64,000 nucleotides of DNA from Bog-473 sp052140165 (GCA_052140165.1 JBKQUM010000078.1:1-64000), one strand, 5' to 3'. Positions 16,080-24,791 are shown, counted from the stretch's first letter. Numbers and translations are program-made. Notes: generated by a model not told the origin, from the sequence alone.

Positions 16080-16699
16080 GCGGGGAGGGCCCGCTGCGAC
16101 TGGTGCTGGCGTCGGCCAACCCGCACAAGGCCGCCGAGATCGCCGCCGTGCTGTCGGCCGCCGTGGAGGTCGAACTGGTGCCGCGTCCCGACGACGTGCC
16201 CGAGGTCGTCGAGGACGGCGAGACGCTGCTGGACAACGCGCGGCTCAAAGCGCGTGCGCTGGTCGGCGCGACGGGCCAGGCGGCAGTGGCGGACGACACC
16301 GGCCTCGAAGTGGATGCGCTCGGCGGCGCGCCGGGGGTCTACAGCGCCCGCTACGCCGGCGAGGACGCGACCTACGCCGACAACGTCGCCAAGCTGCTGC
16401 GCGAGCTCGCCGCGCTGGACGACGGCGGCGGCGAGCGCCGCGCCCGCTTCAAGACGGTTGCGCTGGCGGCCTTTCCCGACGGCTCAGAGGTGTGGGCCGA
16501 GGGGGTGATGGAGGGAACGATCGCGACCGGGCCACGGGGACGGCACGGCTTCGGGTACGACCCCGTGTTCGAGCCCGCCGACGGGGACGGCCGGACCTTC
16601 GCAGAGATGACACCGGCCGAGAAGGACGCCGTGTCGCACCGGGGGCGCGCCTTCCGGGCCCTGGCGCGCCTGCTCGCCGAGCACGGTGGGCCGGCGTAG
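16076..16699 (+). CDS. rdgB: XTP/dITP diphosphatase (RdgB/HAM1)
   Basis: 207 residues of the HAM1 family, which hydrolyses deaminated purine triphosphates (dITP, XTP) to keep them out of DNA and RNA. Motifs: LVLASANPHKAAEIAAVL at the start, VADDTGLEVDALGGAPGVYS with the catalytic acidic pair, and GRHGFGYDPVF with DAVSHRGRAF for base recognition. The start GTG overlaps the rph stop, so the two are cotranslated. The 3' end is 4 bases from the convergent LLM gene. Confidence 0.95.
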   Translation: MSGEGPLRLVLASANPHKAAEIAAVLSAAVEVELVPRPDDVPEVVEDGETLLDNARLKARALVGATGQAAVADDTGLEVDALGGAPGVYSARYAGEDATYADNVAKLLRELAALDDGGGERRARFKTVALAAFPDGSEVWAEGVMEGTIATGPRGRHGFGYDPVFEPADGDGRTFAEMTPAEKDAVSHRGRAFRALARLLAEHGGPA

Positions 16700-16703
16700 C
16701 GGC

Positions 16704-17582
16704 TCAGGCCGGGGGCGCCGACCCTCGTGACGCGCCGAGCAGCGCGGGAGCGAGCTCGCGGTAGCGGTCCAGCGGGAAGGCCTCCCGGCCGGCGACGACC
16801 TGGACGCAGACGTGGTCCGCCCCGGCGTCGTGGTGCTCGCGGACGCGGCTCGCGATGGTCGCGACGTCGCCCCACGGAATGACGGCGTCGATCAGCCGAT
16901 CGCTCCCGCCGCCGCCGATGTCGTCGTCACCGAAGCCGAGCGTGCGCAGGTTGTTCGTGTAGTTCGGCAGGTGCAGGTAGGTGGCCGCATAGGCCCGCGC
17001 CTGCTCCCGGGCCCGGGTCGCGTCCGTCTCGAGGACGACCGCCACCTCGGGTGCGAGGAGCGGCCCCCGGCCGAGGATGCCGCGGGCCCGGGCCGTGTGC
17101 TCGACGGGGACGAAGTACGGGTGCGCCCCGGCGGCGCGTGCGGCGGCGAGCCCGAGCATGCGGGGGCCGAGGGCGGCGAGCACCCGCCGCTCGGGCGGCA
17201 CGGGCACGTCAAGGGCGTCGAGCGCGTCGAGGTAGGCGACCACGTGCGCGTAGGGGTGGTTGTAGTTCTCCACGGCCGGGGCGTGGCTGGCGCCGATGCC
17301 GAGCAGGAAGCGGCCCGGGAATTGCTCCTCCAATGCGGCGACGGCGGGCCCGACGTCGCCGGCGGCACCCGCCCACACGCTCACGATGCCGCTGGCCACG
17401 GTGACCCGGGCCGTCGACCCGAGCAGGCGAGCGAAGTGCGGGGAGAGCCCGGGGTCGAAGCGACCCGACGACCACAGGGTCGCGTAGCCGAGCGACTCGA
17501 GCTCCTGTGCCGCATTGCGCGTGGGGTCGTCCGCCACCCTCCACGAGCCGCTCCACCACACACCGACCCGGCCGAGGTCCAT
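16704..17582 (-). CDS. LLM-class F420-dependent oxidoreductase
   Basis: 292 residues with the luciferase-like TIM barrel: MDLGRVGVWWSGSWRVADDP, the non-prolyl cis-peptide region VTVASGIVSVWAG, and PGRFLLGIGASHAPAVENYN. It belongs to the TIGR03620-like group of F420-dependent enzymes in actinobacteria; these use reduced F420 as hydride carrier. The substrate is unknown. The ATG at 17582 has TACCGT (rc of 17589-17594) 6 bases before it, a leaderless start. Confidence 0.85.
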   Translation of the reverse strand: MDLGRVGVWWSGSWRVADDPTRNAAQELESLGYATLWSSGRFDPGLSPHFARLLGSTARVTVASGIVSVWAGAAGDVGPAVAALEEQFPGRFLLGIGASHAPAVENYNHPYAHVVAYLDALDALDVPVPPERRVLAALGPRMLGLAAARAAGAHPYFVPVEHTARARGILGRGPLLAPEVAVVLETDATRAREQARAYAATYLHLPNYTNNLRTLGFGDDDIGGGGSDRLIDAVIPWGDVATIASRVREHHDAGADHVCVQVVAGREAFPLDRYRELAPALLGASRGSAPPA

Positions 17583-17645
17583 GCCTGCACGGTAGCGGCG
17601 CGTCCGCCGGCTCCGACCGAGCGGGTGCCGCGCCGCGCCGTCCGT

Positions 17646-18461
17646 TCAGTCGAGGCCCAGGAGGCGGGCCGCCGTGCCGCCCAGGAAGGCCTGGGCCGCC
17701 GTGTCGGAGAGGGGTAGATCCCGGGCGGCGGACACCGCCCGTTCCATGGAGAGGAAGGGATGGTCGGACGCGAAGAGGACGCGGCCCGTGCCGCGTGAGG
17801 AGTCCATGAACGAGACCAGCGCGGTGTCCATGTACCTGGCGAGGTAGGCCGAGTTGGACAGGTAGAGGTCCGGCCACTTGAGCATGTACTGCATCAGCAG
17901 GGCCTCGTAGGGATGGCCCATGTGGGCGCCGATGACGGTGAGCCCCTTGAAGTCGATGAGGACGTCCTCGAGCAGCCCGGGATGCTGGCAGGCGGAGCGC
18001 ACCCGCGGCCCGGGGATCCCGACGTTGACCGAGACGGGCAGACCGAGCTCGGCGCAGGTGGCGTAGAGGGGGTAGTAGAGCTTGTCGTTGAGCGGGTACT
18101 GGTGCACGAGCGGCGTGACCCGCACGAGGGCGACCGCCGGGTGCGCGGCGAGGGCCCGTAGCCGGGTGCACTGCCGCACCGGCCGGTCGGGTCGGTCGGC
18201 CACGAGCGCCACGCGGAGCCGGTCGGGGTGCGCGGCCACCTCGTCGAGGAGGGCGTCGGTCTCGCGGGCCGTGAGGCCGGCTGCGACCACACCGACGTCG
18301 ACCCGGCAGGCGTCCATGGTGACCAGCAGATGCTGCACGGTGGAGGCGGCGGAGAGGTCGCCGCCGAGCAACTCGGGGATGCCCTCGTTGCCCGCCTGTC
18401 CCATGAAGGCCTCGGCCGCCTTGCCGGTCAGGGCGTTGACCCAGTGGTCGACGACCGTCAC
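17646..18461 (-). CDS. amidohydrolase-2 family metal hydrolase
   Basis: 271 residues resembling the ACMSD/amidohydrolase-2 group of TIM-barrel metal hydrolases and decarboxylases. Supporting motifs: MTVVDHWVNAL at the N-terminus (a weak version of the HxH motif), GLTVIGAHMGHPYEALL with the metal His, and RVLFASDHPFLSMERAV with the catalytic Asp. The first HxH pair is reduced to a single His, so metal binding may be atypical. It overlaps the upstream SRPBCC gene by four bases and is probably cotranslated. The substrate is unknown. Confidence 0.78.
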   Translation of the reverse strand: MTVVDHWVNALTGKAAEAFMGQAGNEGIPELLGGDLSAASTVQHLLVTMDACRVDVGVVAAGLTARETDALLDEVAAHPDRLRVALVADRPDRPVRQCTRLRALAAHPAVALVRVTPLVHQYPLNDKLYYPLYATCAELGLPVSVNVGIPGPRVRSACQHPGLLEDVLIDFKGLTVIGAHMGHPYEALLMQYMLKWPDLYLSNSAYLARYMDTALVSFMDSSRGTGRVLFASDHPFLSMERAVSAARDLPLSDTAAQAFLGGTAARLLGLD

Positions 18462-18988
18462 CGGGGCGGGGCGTCAGGCGGTGGCGCGCCGTCGGCCTCG
18501 GCGGCGGCCTTCGCCTTGGCGGCGCGCAGGTAGCGCACGCCCTTCGTCAGCGACTCCTTGATGAGCCGGTCATTGTCCTTCGAGATGAAGGCGTGCACCC
18601 GCTTCTCGAGCAGGGCGCGCAGCAACGGGTTGAACGCGTGGTAGGTCTCGGAGAAGTGCACGCGGGTCCGGCCCTCGCCGAGATCCTCCAACCTCGTGCG
18701 CCCCTCGGCCTCGGAGAGGAGCGGGCGGCCGACCGCCGTGTACTTCCAGGACACCTTGGGCGTGACCTCGGTCAGCCACTCCCACGACTGGCCCTTGCCA
18801 CCCGTCAGCAGATAACGCGGCACCCGGAACGTGCAGTGGCGGATGAGGCCGTCGCCGACCTCGTTGCCGGGGTACAGGATGTCGATCGTCACGTCCCCCG
18901 TCTCGGTGTGGGGGATCCGGGCCCAGAAGAGCTGCCACAGCTCGTCCACGGTGGCGTCGATGTCGACGAAGTAATGGTGCTCCTGCAC
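18458..18988 (-). CDS. SRPBCC/polyketide cyclase-like lipid-binding protein
   Basis: 176 residues with a START-like SRPBCC pocket fold: MQEHHYFVDIDATVDELWQL at the start, then WKYTAVGRPLLSEAEGRTRL and HFSETYHAFNPLLRALLE, ending in a Lys/Ala-rich helix. Such proteins bind hydrophobic ligands. The gene is the first of a two-gene unit with the amidohydrolase (ATGA overlap), so the two may act on one ligand. The GTG start has TATGGT (rc of 18995-19000) 6 bases upstream, leaderless. Confidence 0.8.
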   Translation of the reverse strand: MQEHHYFVDIDATVDELWQLFWARIPHTETGDVTIDILYPGNEVGDGLIRHCTFRVPRYLLTGGKGQSWEWLTEVTPKVSWKYTAVGRPLLSEAEGRTRLEDLGEGRTRVHFSETYHAFNPLLRALLEKRVHAFISKDNDRLIKESLTKGVRYLRAAKAKAAAEADGAPPPDAPPR

Positions 18989-19070
18989 GGGCTCACCATA
19001 TCGCCGGACCTGACAGCCGCGTCAGGTGGCGCCGGGTGGTCCCTCCGCCCGCGGCCGGTATGTTCGCTCC

Positions 19071-19112
19071 GTGCCGCCCCCCCGCCCGCCTGCGCACGGG
19101 GTGCTCCGGTGA
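19071..19112 (+). CDS. 13-codon leaderless leader ORF, proline-rich
   Basis: GTG at 19071 lies 6 bases after TATGTT (19059-19064), the spacing used by leaderless genes throughout the window. It encodes MPPPRPPAHGVLR, and its TGA overlaps the GTG of the glycosyltransferase (GTGA at 19109-19112). The Pro-Pro-Pro run could slow ribosomes, as known for polyproline in the absence of EF-P. A role in coupling or attenuation is inferred. Confidence 0.5.
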   Translation: MPPPRPPAHGVLR

Positions 19113-20326
19113 AGGTGGCCTTCGTCGTGCCGCGCTACGGCACCGGGATCCGCGGGGGTGCCGAGACCGGGGCGCGCATGCTGGCCGAGCATCTCGCGGC
19201 GGACCGCGGCCACCAGGTCGAGGTGCTGACCACCTGCGCCGTCGACGCCATCACGTGGCGCGACGAGCTCCCCGAGGGGACCGGGGAGGTCAACGGCGTC
19301 ATCGTGCACCGCATCCGCTCCGAGGCCGGGCGTGACGACCGCTTCCATCCGCTGTGGGCCGGGATGCGGGAGGATCCCTCCCACGCCAGCCGCGAGGACA
19401 TGGAGCGCTGGGTGGAGTTGCAGGGGCCGCGGTCGCCCGCACTTCTCGACGCGGTGGCGGGCAGCGACGCCGACGTCGTGGCCTTCTACCCCTACCTGTA
19501 CTACCCGACCGTCCGCGGCCTGCCCCTGGTGGCCGAGCGCGCCATCCTGCACCCGGCGGCGCACGAGGAGCCCGCACTGCACCTGCGGATCTACGACGAG
19601 CTCTTCACCCGCTGCCGTGGTTTCGCGTTCCACAGCCTGAGCGAGCGCACGCTGGTGAACGAGCGCTTCGGCGTCGCGACCACCCCCCAGGTGGTCGTCG
19701 GGCTCGGCGTCGAGGAGCCGCCCGACGACGGCATCGACGAGAGGGCCGCGCGCGCGGCGTACGGGCTCGGCGAGGCGCCCTACCTCGTGTGCATCGGCCG
19801 GGTGGACGACCAGAAGGGGACCGGCATGCTGTGGCGCTCCTTCCGCGCCTACAAGCAGCGCCATCCCGGCCCCCTCCGCCTGGTGCTCGTGGGCCAGGTG
19901 GTCGACCCTCCCGAACGAGCCGACGACGTCGTCGTGACGGGCATGGTCGGAGAGGAGGACAAGTGGGGCCTGCTGCGCGGTGCGCGGGCGCTCATGGCAC
20001 CCTCCCCCTACGAGTCCTTCTCGCTCACGGTGGTCGAGGCGCTCACCGCCGGCGTGCCGGTGCTCGTGAACGCCCGCTGCGGGCCCACCCGGGAGCACTG
20101 CGAGCGGTCGGGCGCGGGACTGTGGTTCGGCGACTTCGCCGAGTTCGAGGCCGTCGTCGGTCTGCTGACGACGGATGACGCGGTCCACGAGACGATGCGC
20201 CGCAACGGCCGCGCCTACGTGGCGGCGAATTACACCTGGCCCGTGGTCCTGGACCGCTATTGCGGGTTCCTGGAGCGCTTCACCGGCGGGGCCGGTGCGG
20301 CACTCGGGGGAAACGGCGTGCCGTAA
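19109..20326 (+). CDS. GT4-family glycosyltransferase (GGAETGAR type)
   Basis: 405 residues with a GT-B fold. The N-terminal motif KVAFVVPRYGTGIRGGAETG is the acceptor-domain glycine loop; the C-terminal domain has CIGRVDDQKGTGML, then MAPSPYESFSLTVVEAL, the GT4 nucleotide-sugar site with the E-x7-E pair. It is clearly paralogous to the protein at 46010, which sits in the polysaccharide locus. Donor and acceptor are unknown. The GTG start overlaps a 13-codon leader ORF. The last 70 bases overlap the convergent nitroreductase gene. Confidence 0.9.
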   Translation: MKVAFVVPRYGTGIRGGAETGARMLAEHLAADRGHQVEVLTTCAVDAITWRDELPEGTGEVNGVIVHRIRSEAGRDDRFHPLWAGMREDPSHASREDMERWVELQGPRSPALLDAVAGSDADVVAFYPYLYYPTVRGLPLVAERAILHPAAHEEPALHLRIYDELFTRCRGFAFHSLSERTLVNERFGVATTPQVVVGLGVEEPPDDGIDERAARAAYGLGEAPYLVCIGRVDDQKGTGMLWRSFRAYKQRHPGPLRLVLVGQVVDPPERADDVVVTGMVGEEDKWGLLRGARALMAPSPYESFSLTVVEALTAGVPVLVNARCGPTREHCERSGAGLWFGDFAEFEAVVGLLTTDDAVHETMRRNGRAYVAANYTWPVVLDRYCGFLERFTGGAGAALGGNGVP

Positions 20327-20916
20327 CGGTCGAGATGGGCCTTCTCCGAGAGCGGTCGGCGCCGGGGCGACCCCAGCGGCGCGGGAAGGTGGCCGAGCGG
20401 GACCACGGCGACCGGCACGACCTCGGGCGGGAGGCCGAGCGGGCCGGAGAGCTCCTCACCGGCCAGGACGGGCATGGTGGTGAGTGTCGAACCGAGCCCG
20501 AGCGCGTGGGCGGCCAGCAGCAGGTTCTGCACGGCGGGGAAGATCGAGGCGTCCATCGACTGGGGGTAGGTCAGGCGGGTGTCGCCACACACGACGACCA
20601 GCACCGGTGCGGCGGCGATGCCGCCCATCGCCCCGTGGTCGACGTCACGCAGGAAGGCGGGGGAGAGCCGCTGCTCCTCGAGCGCCCGGGCGCCCCCCTG
20701 CCAGATGCGCGCGGTCAGCCCGCCGATCGTGGCGCGCAGCCCGTGGTCCCGCACGACGATGAACACGAAGGGCTGGCTGTTCTCCGCGCTCGGTGCGTGC
20801 GTCGCCGCAGTCAGGATGCGGGCGACGGTCTCGTCGTCCACGTCGTCGGGGAGGAACGACCGCGCCGCCCGCTGGGTGTGCACCACCTCGAAGAAGTCGG
20901 CGTCGGAGGGGGGCAC
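20257..20916 (-). CDS. nitroreductase-family flavoprotein
   Basis: 219 residues of the FMN-dependent nitroreductase fold: FFEVVHTQRAARSFLPDDV and THAPSAENSQPFVFIVV are the N-terminal FMN phosphate and pyrimidine contacts; DASIFPAVQNLLLAAHALGL and VVPLGHLPAPLGSPRRRPL are later core motifs. Members reduce nitro groups, quinones or act in F420 and cobalamin chemistry. The GTG at 20916 has TACCAT (rc of 20925-20930) 8 bases upstream, a leaderless start that removes a much longer upstream open frame. Its 3' end overlaps the convergent glycosyltransferase by 70 bases. Confidence 0.85.
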   Translation of the reverse strand: MPPSDADFFEVVHTQRAARSFLPDDVDDETVARILTAATHAPSAENSQPFVFIVVRDHGLRATIGGLTARIWQGGARALEEQRLSPAFLRDVDHGAMGGIAAAPVLVVVCGDTRLTYPQSMDASIFPAVQNLLLAAHALGLGSTLTTMPVLAGEELSGPLGLPPEVVPVAVVPLGHLPAPLGSPRRRPLSEKAHLDRYGTPFPPSAAPAPPVKRSRNPQ

Positions 20917-21081
20917 GGCGGCTGATGGTATCGAGGCGCGGCCGGCCCCGCCGGTTGAAACGCACGGATTGGGCGCCGTCCGTGTCACCCCGCTACCTTT
21001 GGCGCTGCATCGGCCCGGTGCCGGTGCCCGCCATGACTGACGTGGTCCGGTACGACGGCGGAGGGGGACAGGAGGCAGACG

Positions 21082-21597
21082 GTGGCAGACGGCGCCGCAT
21101 CGCAAGAAGACGTGCTCAAGGGGATCATCGGGCAGCCGACGGGTAAGTCCAGGGTCGTCGTGGAGCGGGGTCCGGTGCAGCACTTCGCCGATGCCGTGCT
21201 CAGCACGAGCCCGATCTACCACAGCCCCGACGCGGCCAAGGCGGCCGGCTTCGACGCCATCCCGGCGCCCCTGACCTGGCCCTTCGCCATGGAGTTCTCG
21301 GGCAAGTTCGAGGAGCTCCAGCCGGCGGACGCGCCGACGGGCAACCCGCTCGCGACGGCCCTCGGGCCGTTGATGGCCAAGGGCGGGCTGATCCTGCACG
21401 GCGAGCAGGAGTTCATCTACCACCGCCCTGTGCTGGTGGGCGACGTGCTGGTTGGCGAGGGCACGATCACCGACGCCTACCAGAAAGAGTCCAAGGGCCG
21501 CACGATGACCTTCATCGTCTCGGAGACCAACTGGTCGGACGACACGACCGGCGATCCGGTGGTGACGGCACGCTTCAACCTGATTCACCGCGCCTAG
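21082..21597 (+). CDS. MaoC-like dehydratase, FAS1-type N-terminal subunit
   Basis: 171 residues similar to HadA/HadC-like FAS1-type dehydratase domains: GKSRVVVERGPVQHFADAVL, PLTWPFAMEFSGK and LHGEQEFIYHRPVLVGDVLV. These subunits lack the hydratase catalytic Asp-His pair and bind the acyl chain beside a catalytic MaoC partner, supplied by the next gene. Together they would hydrate or dehydrate 3-hydroxyacyl-CoA or ACP substrates. The GTG start has GGAGG 6 bases upstream. Confidence 0.88.
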   Translation: MADGAASQEDVLKGIIGQPTGKSRVVVERGPVQHFADAVLSTSPIYHSPDAAKAAGFDAIPAPLTWPFAMEFSGKFEELQPADAPTGNPLATALGPLMAKGGLILHGEQEFIYHRPVLVGDVLVGEGTITDAYQKESKGRTMTFIVSETNWSDDTTGDPVVTARFNLIHRA

Positions 21598-21610
21598 ACC
21601 GCGGACTGTG

Positions 21611-21644
21611 ACGAGCAATTGACGGGAACGAGCAATTGACGGGA
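21611..21644 (+). repeat. perfect 17-bp tandem duplication
   Basis: ACGAGCAATTGACGGGA occurs twice back to back (21611-21627 and 21628-21644), directly ahead of GGTCGACACC-ATG of the second MaoC gene. The second copy supplies the GGGAGG ribosome-binding site. It looks like a recent slippage event that moves or doubles a translation signal. Confidence 0.8.
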
Positions 21645-21654
21645 GGTCGACACC

Positions 21655-22077
21655 ATGGGTGAGAAGAGATTGTCCTTCGACGACGTGATGGTCGGGGACG
21701 AGGCACCGGTCATTTCGCACACGCTGACGCGGACGGACCTGGTGAAGTACGCGGGCGCGTCGGGGGACTTCAACCCGATGCACCACGACGAGGTGGCGGC
21801 CCAGGCCGCCGGGCAGCCCAGCGTCTTCGGGCACGGCATGTTCTCCATGGGCCTGCTCGGCTCGGCGCTGACCGACTTCGTGGGCGTGGGCAACGTGACG
21901 CGGTACCAGGTCCGCTTCGCCCGCCAGACCTGGCCCGACGAGGTGCTGTCCTCCAGGATCGTCGTCACGGGCAAGCGTGAGGAGGACGGCAGGAAGCTGG
22001 TCGACCTGGCGGTGACGCTGTCGAATGCCGAAGGCGAGGACAAGCTGGTCGGGGAGGCCACGGCAGCGCTCGCCTGA
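21655..22077 (+). CDS. MaoC-like hydratase, catalytic subunit
   Basis: 140 residues with the hydratase-2 motif YAGASGDFNPMHHDEVAA, carrying the catalytic Asp and His, and FGHGMFSMGLLGSALTDF. This is the HadB-type partner of the preceding subunit. The pair would catalyse reversible hydration of 2-enoyl thioesters in lipid metabolism. The ATG follows GGGAGGTCGACACC. The intergenic 57 bases contain a 17-bp tandem duplication. Confidence 0.92.
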   Translation: MGEKRLSFDDVMVGDEAPVISHTLTRTDLVKYAGASGDFNPMHHDEVAAQAAGQPSVFGHGMFSMGLLGSALTDFVGVGNVTRYQVRFARQTWPDEVLSSRIVVTGKREEDGRKLVDLAVTLSNAEGEDKLVGEATAALA

Positions 22078-22158
22078 CCGGGCTAGGTTCGGCCCGGCGA
22101 GTCGACGCGGTGCCCGGCACCGGGACGGGGTTCGGCCGTACGACGAGAGGACGAAACC

Positions 22159-22725
22159 GTGAGCGCAGACATGTTGGCGCAGGCCTTCGCATCGACCGCA
22201 GGGGTGCTCTCCGGTGTCGACGACCAGAAGCTCGACGGGTCGACCCCATGCGCATCGTGGAAGGTGCGCCAGCTGGTGAACCACATCGTCGGCGGCGCCA
22301 CGTACTTCGCCGTGACGGCAGAGACCGGCGAGGCCCCGACCGGGGACGACGCGCCGGACTTCTGCGAGGGTGACTTCGTGACGGAGTTCAACAGGGGGGC
22401 GGCGCGCGCCGTCAAGGCCTTCGAGGCCGAGGGCGCCATGGACAAGACGATGAAGCTCCCCTTCGCGGAGCTGCCGGGAGGCGTCTTCATCAACATCGCG
22501 TCCATCGACACCTTCACGCACGGGTGGGACCTGGCCAAGGCCACCGGGCAGTCCACCGACCTCGATCCGGGGCTGGCCACGCAGCTGCTGGCGGTCGCCG
22601 AAGGGTTCTTGCCCGACAACCTCCGGGGCCCCGACGGCGAGGCGCCGTTCGGCCCCAGCGTGGAGGCCCCCGCGGGAGCCAGCCCGGCCGACCGGCTGGC
22701 GGCGTTCCTGGGGCGCCAGCCTTAG
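22159..22725 (+). CDS. TIGR03086-family DinB/MDMPI-like protein
   Basis: 188 residues of the TIGR03086 actinobacterial family (DinB/maleylpyruvate isomerase superfamily). Typical segments are STPCASWKVRQLVNHIVGGA, which gives the first metal His, and ASIDTFTHGWDLAKATGQST with the second His cluster, ending in a C-terminal cap domain. Related proteins are thought to use mycothiol or to bind metal; no substrate is known here. The GTG start has a GAGAGGACG ribosome site about 6 bases before. It is 82 bases after the MaoC gene and may be cotranscribed. Confidence 0.88.
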   Translation: MSADMLAQAFASTAGVLSGVDDQKLDGSTPCASWKVRQLVNHIVGGATYFAVTAETGEAPTGDDAPDFCEGDFVTEFNRGAARAVKAFEAEGAMDKTMKLPFAELPGGVFINIASIDTFTHGWDLAKATGQSTDLDPGLATQLLAVAEGFLPDNLRGPDGEAPFGPSVEAPAGASPADRLAAFLGRQP

Positions 22726-22888
22726 GGGCGCACCGGCCCCGGGCGCGGCGAGCACAACGTATCGACAACTGTGGGCTCGCCGTGTGCGCTGACCGCCCGC
22801 CTCCACGGGCCCCCGTCGCCCGCTGCCGGGTGCAGCACCAGGCCGGACGACGCCTGGTGGGATCCCTGCAGCCGTAGTGTGGTGTTCC

Positions 22889-22918
22889 ATGGCCCAGGTG
22901 ACGGCGGCGACGCCGTGA
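22889..22918 (+). CDS. 9-codon leaderless leader ORF ahead of moxR
   Basis: ATG at 22889 follows TAGTGT (22875-22880) by 8 bases, a leaderless arrangement. It encodes MAQVTAATP and its TGA overlaps the GTG of moxR (GTGA at 22915-22918). Translation of moxR would depend on reinitiation. This is one of four micro-ORFs in the window with the same overlap. Confidence 0.5.
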   Translation: MAQVTAATP

Positions 22919-23880
22919 GCGCTCTCGACGAACGCGTCCGCGACGTCGACGCCGCGATCGCCCTCGGCCAGGCGCTGGTGCGCAACCTCGAGCTGGTCAT
23001 GCTCGGCAGCGACGACGCCCTCCTCGCCGCGGCGACGGCCGCCCTCTCGGGGGGCCACCTGCTCATCGAGGACGTGCCCGGCGTCGGCAAGACCGTGCTG
23101 GCCCGGGCCATCGCGACCTCCCTCGGCGTTGAGCTCTCACGCGTGCAGGGCCACCCTGACCTGCTCCCCTCCGACATCACCGGCGTCTCGGTCTTCACAC
23201 CCGACACCGCCCAATGGGACTTCCGGGCCGGTCCGGTCTTCGCCCACGTCGTGCTCGTCGACGAGCTGAACCGCACGCCGCCCCGCACGCAGTCCGCGCT
23301 CCTCGAGACGATGGAGGAGCGCCAGGTCAGCGTGGACGGCGAGTCCTGGCCGCTGCCGCGGCCCCACATGGTGATCGCGACGCAGAACCCGCGTTCGCAG
23401 CGGGGGACGTTCCCGCTCGTGGAGAGCCAGCTCGATCGATTCGCCATCGCCACGCCGATCGGGTACCCCGACGCCGCGCACGAGACCCGGCTGGCGCTGC
23501 ACGCCGGCGGCACGTACGCCCTGGCCGACCTGCTGCCGATCTGCACGCCGGAGGGTTGGCTGAGTGCCCAGCAGGCAACCGAATCGGTGCCGGTGCACCA
23601 ATCGGTCGCCGAGTACGCGGTGGAGATCTGCCGGGCCACCCGGACGGCTCCGGGTGTGCATCTCGGAGCGAGTCCCCGCGCTGCCATCTGGCTGATCCGG
23701 TCCGCGCAGGCCCACGCCGTGCTCTCCTCGAGGAGCTTCGTGGTGCCCGACGACGTGAAGGCGGTCGCCGTGGCCTGCCTCTCGCATCGCCTCTTGACCG
23801 TCGACGGCGACGACAGCATCGGGCAGTCGGCCTCGGTGGTCCGGGAAGTCTTAAAAACGACGCCATCACCGAGACCGTGA
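22915..23880 (+). CDS. MoxR-family AAA+ ATPase
   Basis: 321 residues. Walker A GVGKT lies at residues 56-60 (EDVPGVGKTVLARAIA), Walker B is VLVDELNRTPPRTQSALLET, and sensor 1 is VIATQNP. MoxR proteins are chaperone-like ATPases that assist maturation of partner complexes. The partner set is present: a DUF58 protein and a transglutaminase follow with 4-base overlaps. The GTG start is overlapped by a 9-codon leader ORF. An in-frame upstream extension to 22771 lacks family resemblance. Confidence 0.92.
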   Translation: MSALDERVRDVDAAIALGQALVRNLELVMLGSDDALLAAATAALSGGHLLIEDVPGVGKTVLARAIATSLGVELSRVQGHPDLLPSDITGVSVFTPDTAQWDFRAGPVFAHVVLVDELNRTPPRTQSALLETMEERQVSVDGESWPLPRPHMVIATQNPRSQRGTFPLVESQLDRFAIATPIGYPDAAHETRLALHAGGTYALADLLPICTPEGWLSAQQATESVPVHQSVAEYAVEICRATRTAPGVHLGASPRAAIWLIRSAQAHAVLSSRSFVVPDDVKAVAVACLSHRLLTVDGDDSIGQSASVVREVLKTTPSPRP

Positions 23881-24791
23881 GCCGCTGGGCACGGCCCGGA
23901 CGCCCCCTGGCGCCGATGGCCGTCGCGGTCATGATCATCGCGATCTGGTGGCTGGTCGCCCACAACGGAGGGTCCGGGTGGGTGCAGTTGCTCGGCGACC
24001 TGGTCTTCGGGGTGTTGTGCATCGGGATCCTCGGTCCGGGGCTCGTCGTCACGCGCGCCAAGGTCGAGGTTCGCAGCGCTCCTGCCGACGGTGTCGCCGG
24101 GTTGCCGGTGGTGATCCGGGTCGCATCGGGCTCCCGCCTGCGCATTCGTCCGGTGGAACCTCCGGGCGACGAGGTCTTCGTCGGGCCGGTCCGGCACAAG
24201 GGCGCCGTGGACGACCGGGTCACCGTGGTGCCGGTCCGGCGCGGCGTGCGCGACACGGTGATGCTGGACATCGCCTCGGCGGCGCCCTTCGCGCTGCAGT
24301 GGTGGACGCGGCGCGTCCAGCTGGCCCTCCCGTCCACCCTCCATGTGTCCCCTCGTCGCGGGCGCCCCCGGCCCCCGCCGCCGACCCCTCAGGAGGACGT
24401 GGGGGAGGTGAGGGACCAGCCGCGGACCGACATGGGCCTGCCGCGGGGCGCGCGTCCGTACGTCCCCGGCGACAGCCGCCGTCTGGTGCACTGGCGGGCG
24501 ACGGCGCACGCCGGAAAGCTCATGGTGAGAGAGCTGGAGCAGCCATCGGCCGGGCCGGTCGCCGTCACCGTCGACCTGCCCGACGACCCCGAGGAGGCCG
24601 AACGGGTCGCCGAAGGCGCGCTGGGCACAGTGGTCCAGCTGCTCGACACGGGTGCACCCGTCCTCCTGGGCACCCTGGAACCCTCGGGTCCGGTCCTCGC
24701 GCCTGTGGCCGATCGCCGCGGTGCCGGCCGTCGATTGGCGCGTGCCGTGGCCCGCCGCGGCGGGAGCGGTGCCGGCCCCGGCGCGACATGA
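23877..24791 (+). CDS. DUF58 membrane protein
   Basis: 304 residues. Two hydrophobic segments occupy roughly residues 10-60, followed by a domain with the DUF58 hallmark RGARPYVPGDSRRLVHWRAT and KLMVRELEQ. DUF58 proteins form a vWA-like domain and travel with MoxR ATPases. The GTG overlaps the moxR stop (GTGA), and the stop overlaps the next ATG (ATGA), so all three are translationally coupled. Confidence 0.9.
   Translation: MSRWARPGRPLAPMAVAVMIIAIWWLVAHNGGSGWVQLLGDLVFGVLCIGILGPGLVVTRAKVEVRSAPADGVAGLPVVIRVASGSRLRIRPVEPPGDEVFVGPVRHKGAVDDRVTVVPVRRGVRDTVMLDIASAAPFALQWWTRRVQLALPSTLHVSPRRGRPRPPPPTPQEDVGEVRDQPRTDMGLPRGARPYVPGDSRRLVHWRATAHAGKLMVRELEQPSAGPVAVTVDLPDDPEEAERVAEGALGTVVQLLDTGAPVLLGTLEPSGPVLAPVADRRGAGRRLARAVARRGGSGAGPGAT

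Noticed and set aside
20257..23058. A 933-codon minus-strand open frame spanning the nitroreductase and the MaoC genes
   Set aside because: Only the last 219 codons match a family and have a promoter; the rest is antisense to the MaoC and TIGR03086 genes, which have clear family motifs.
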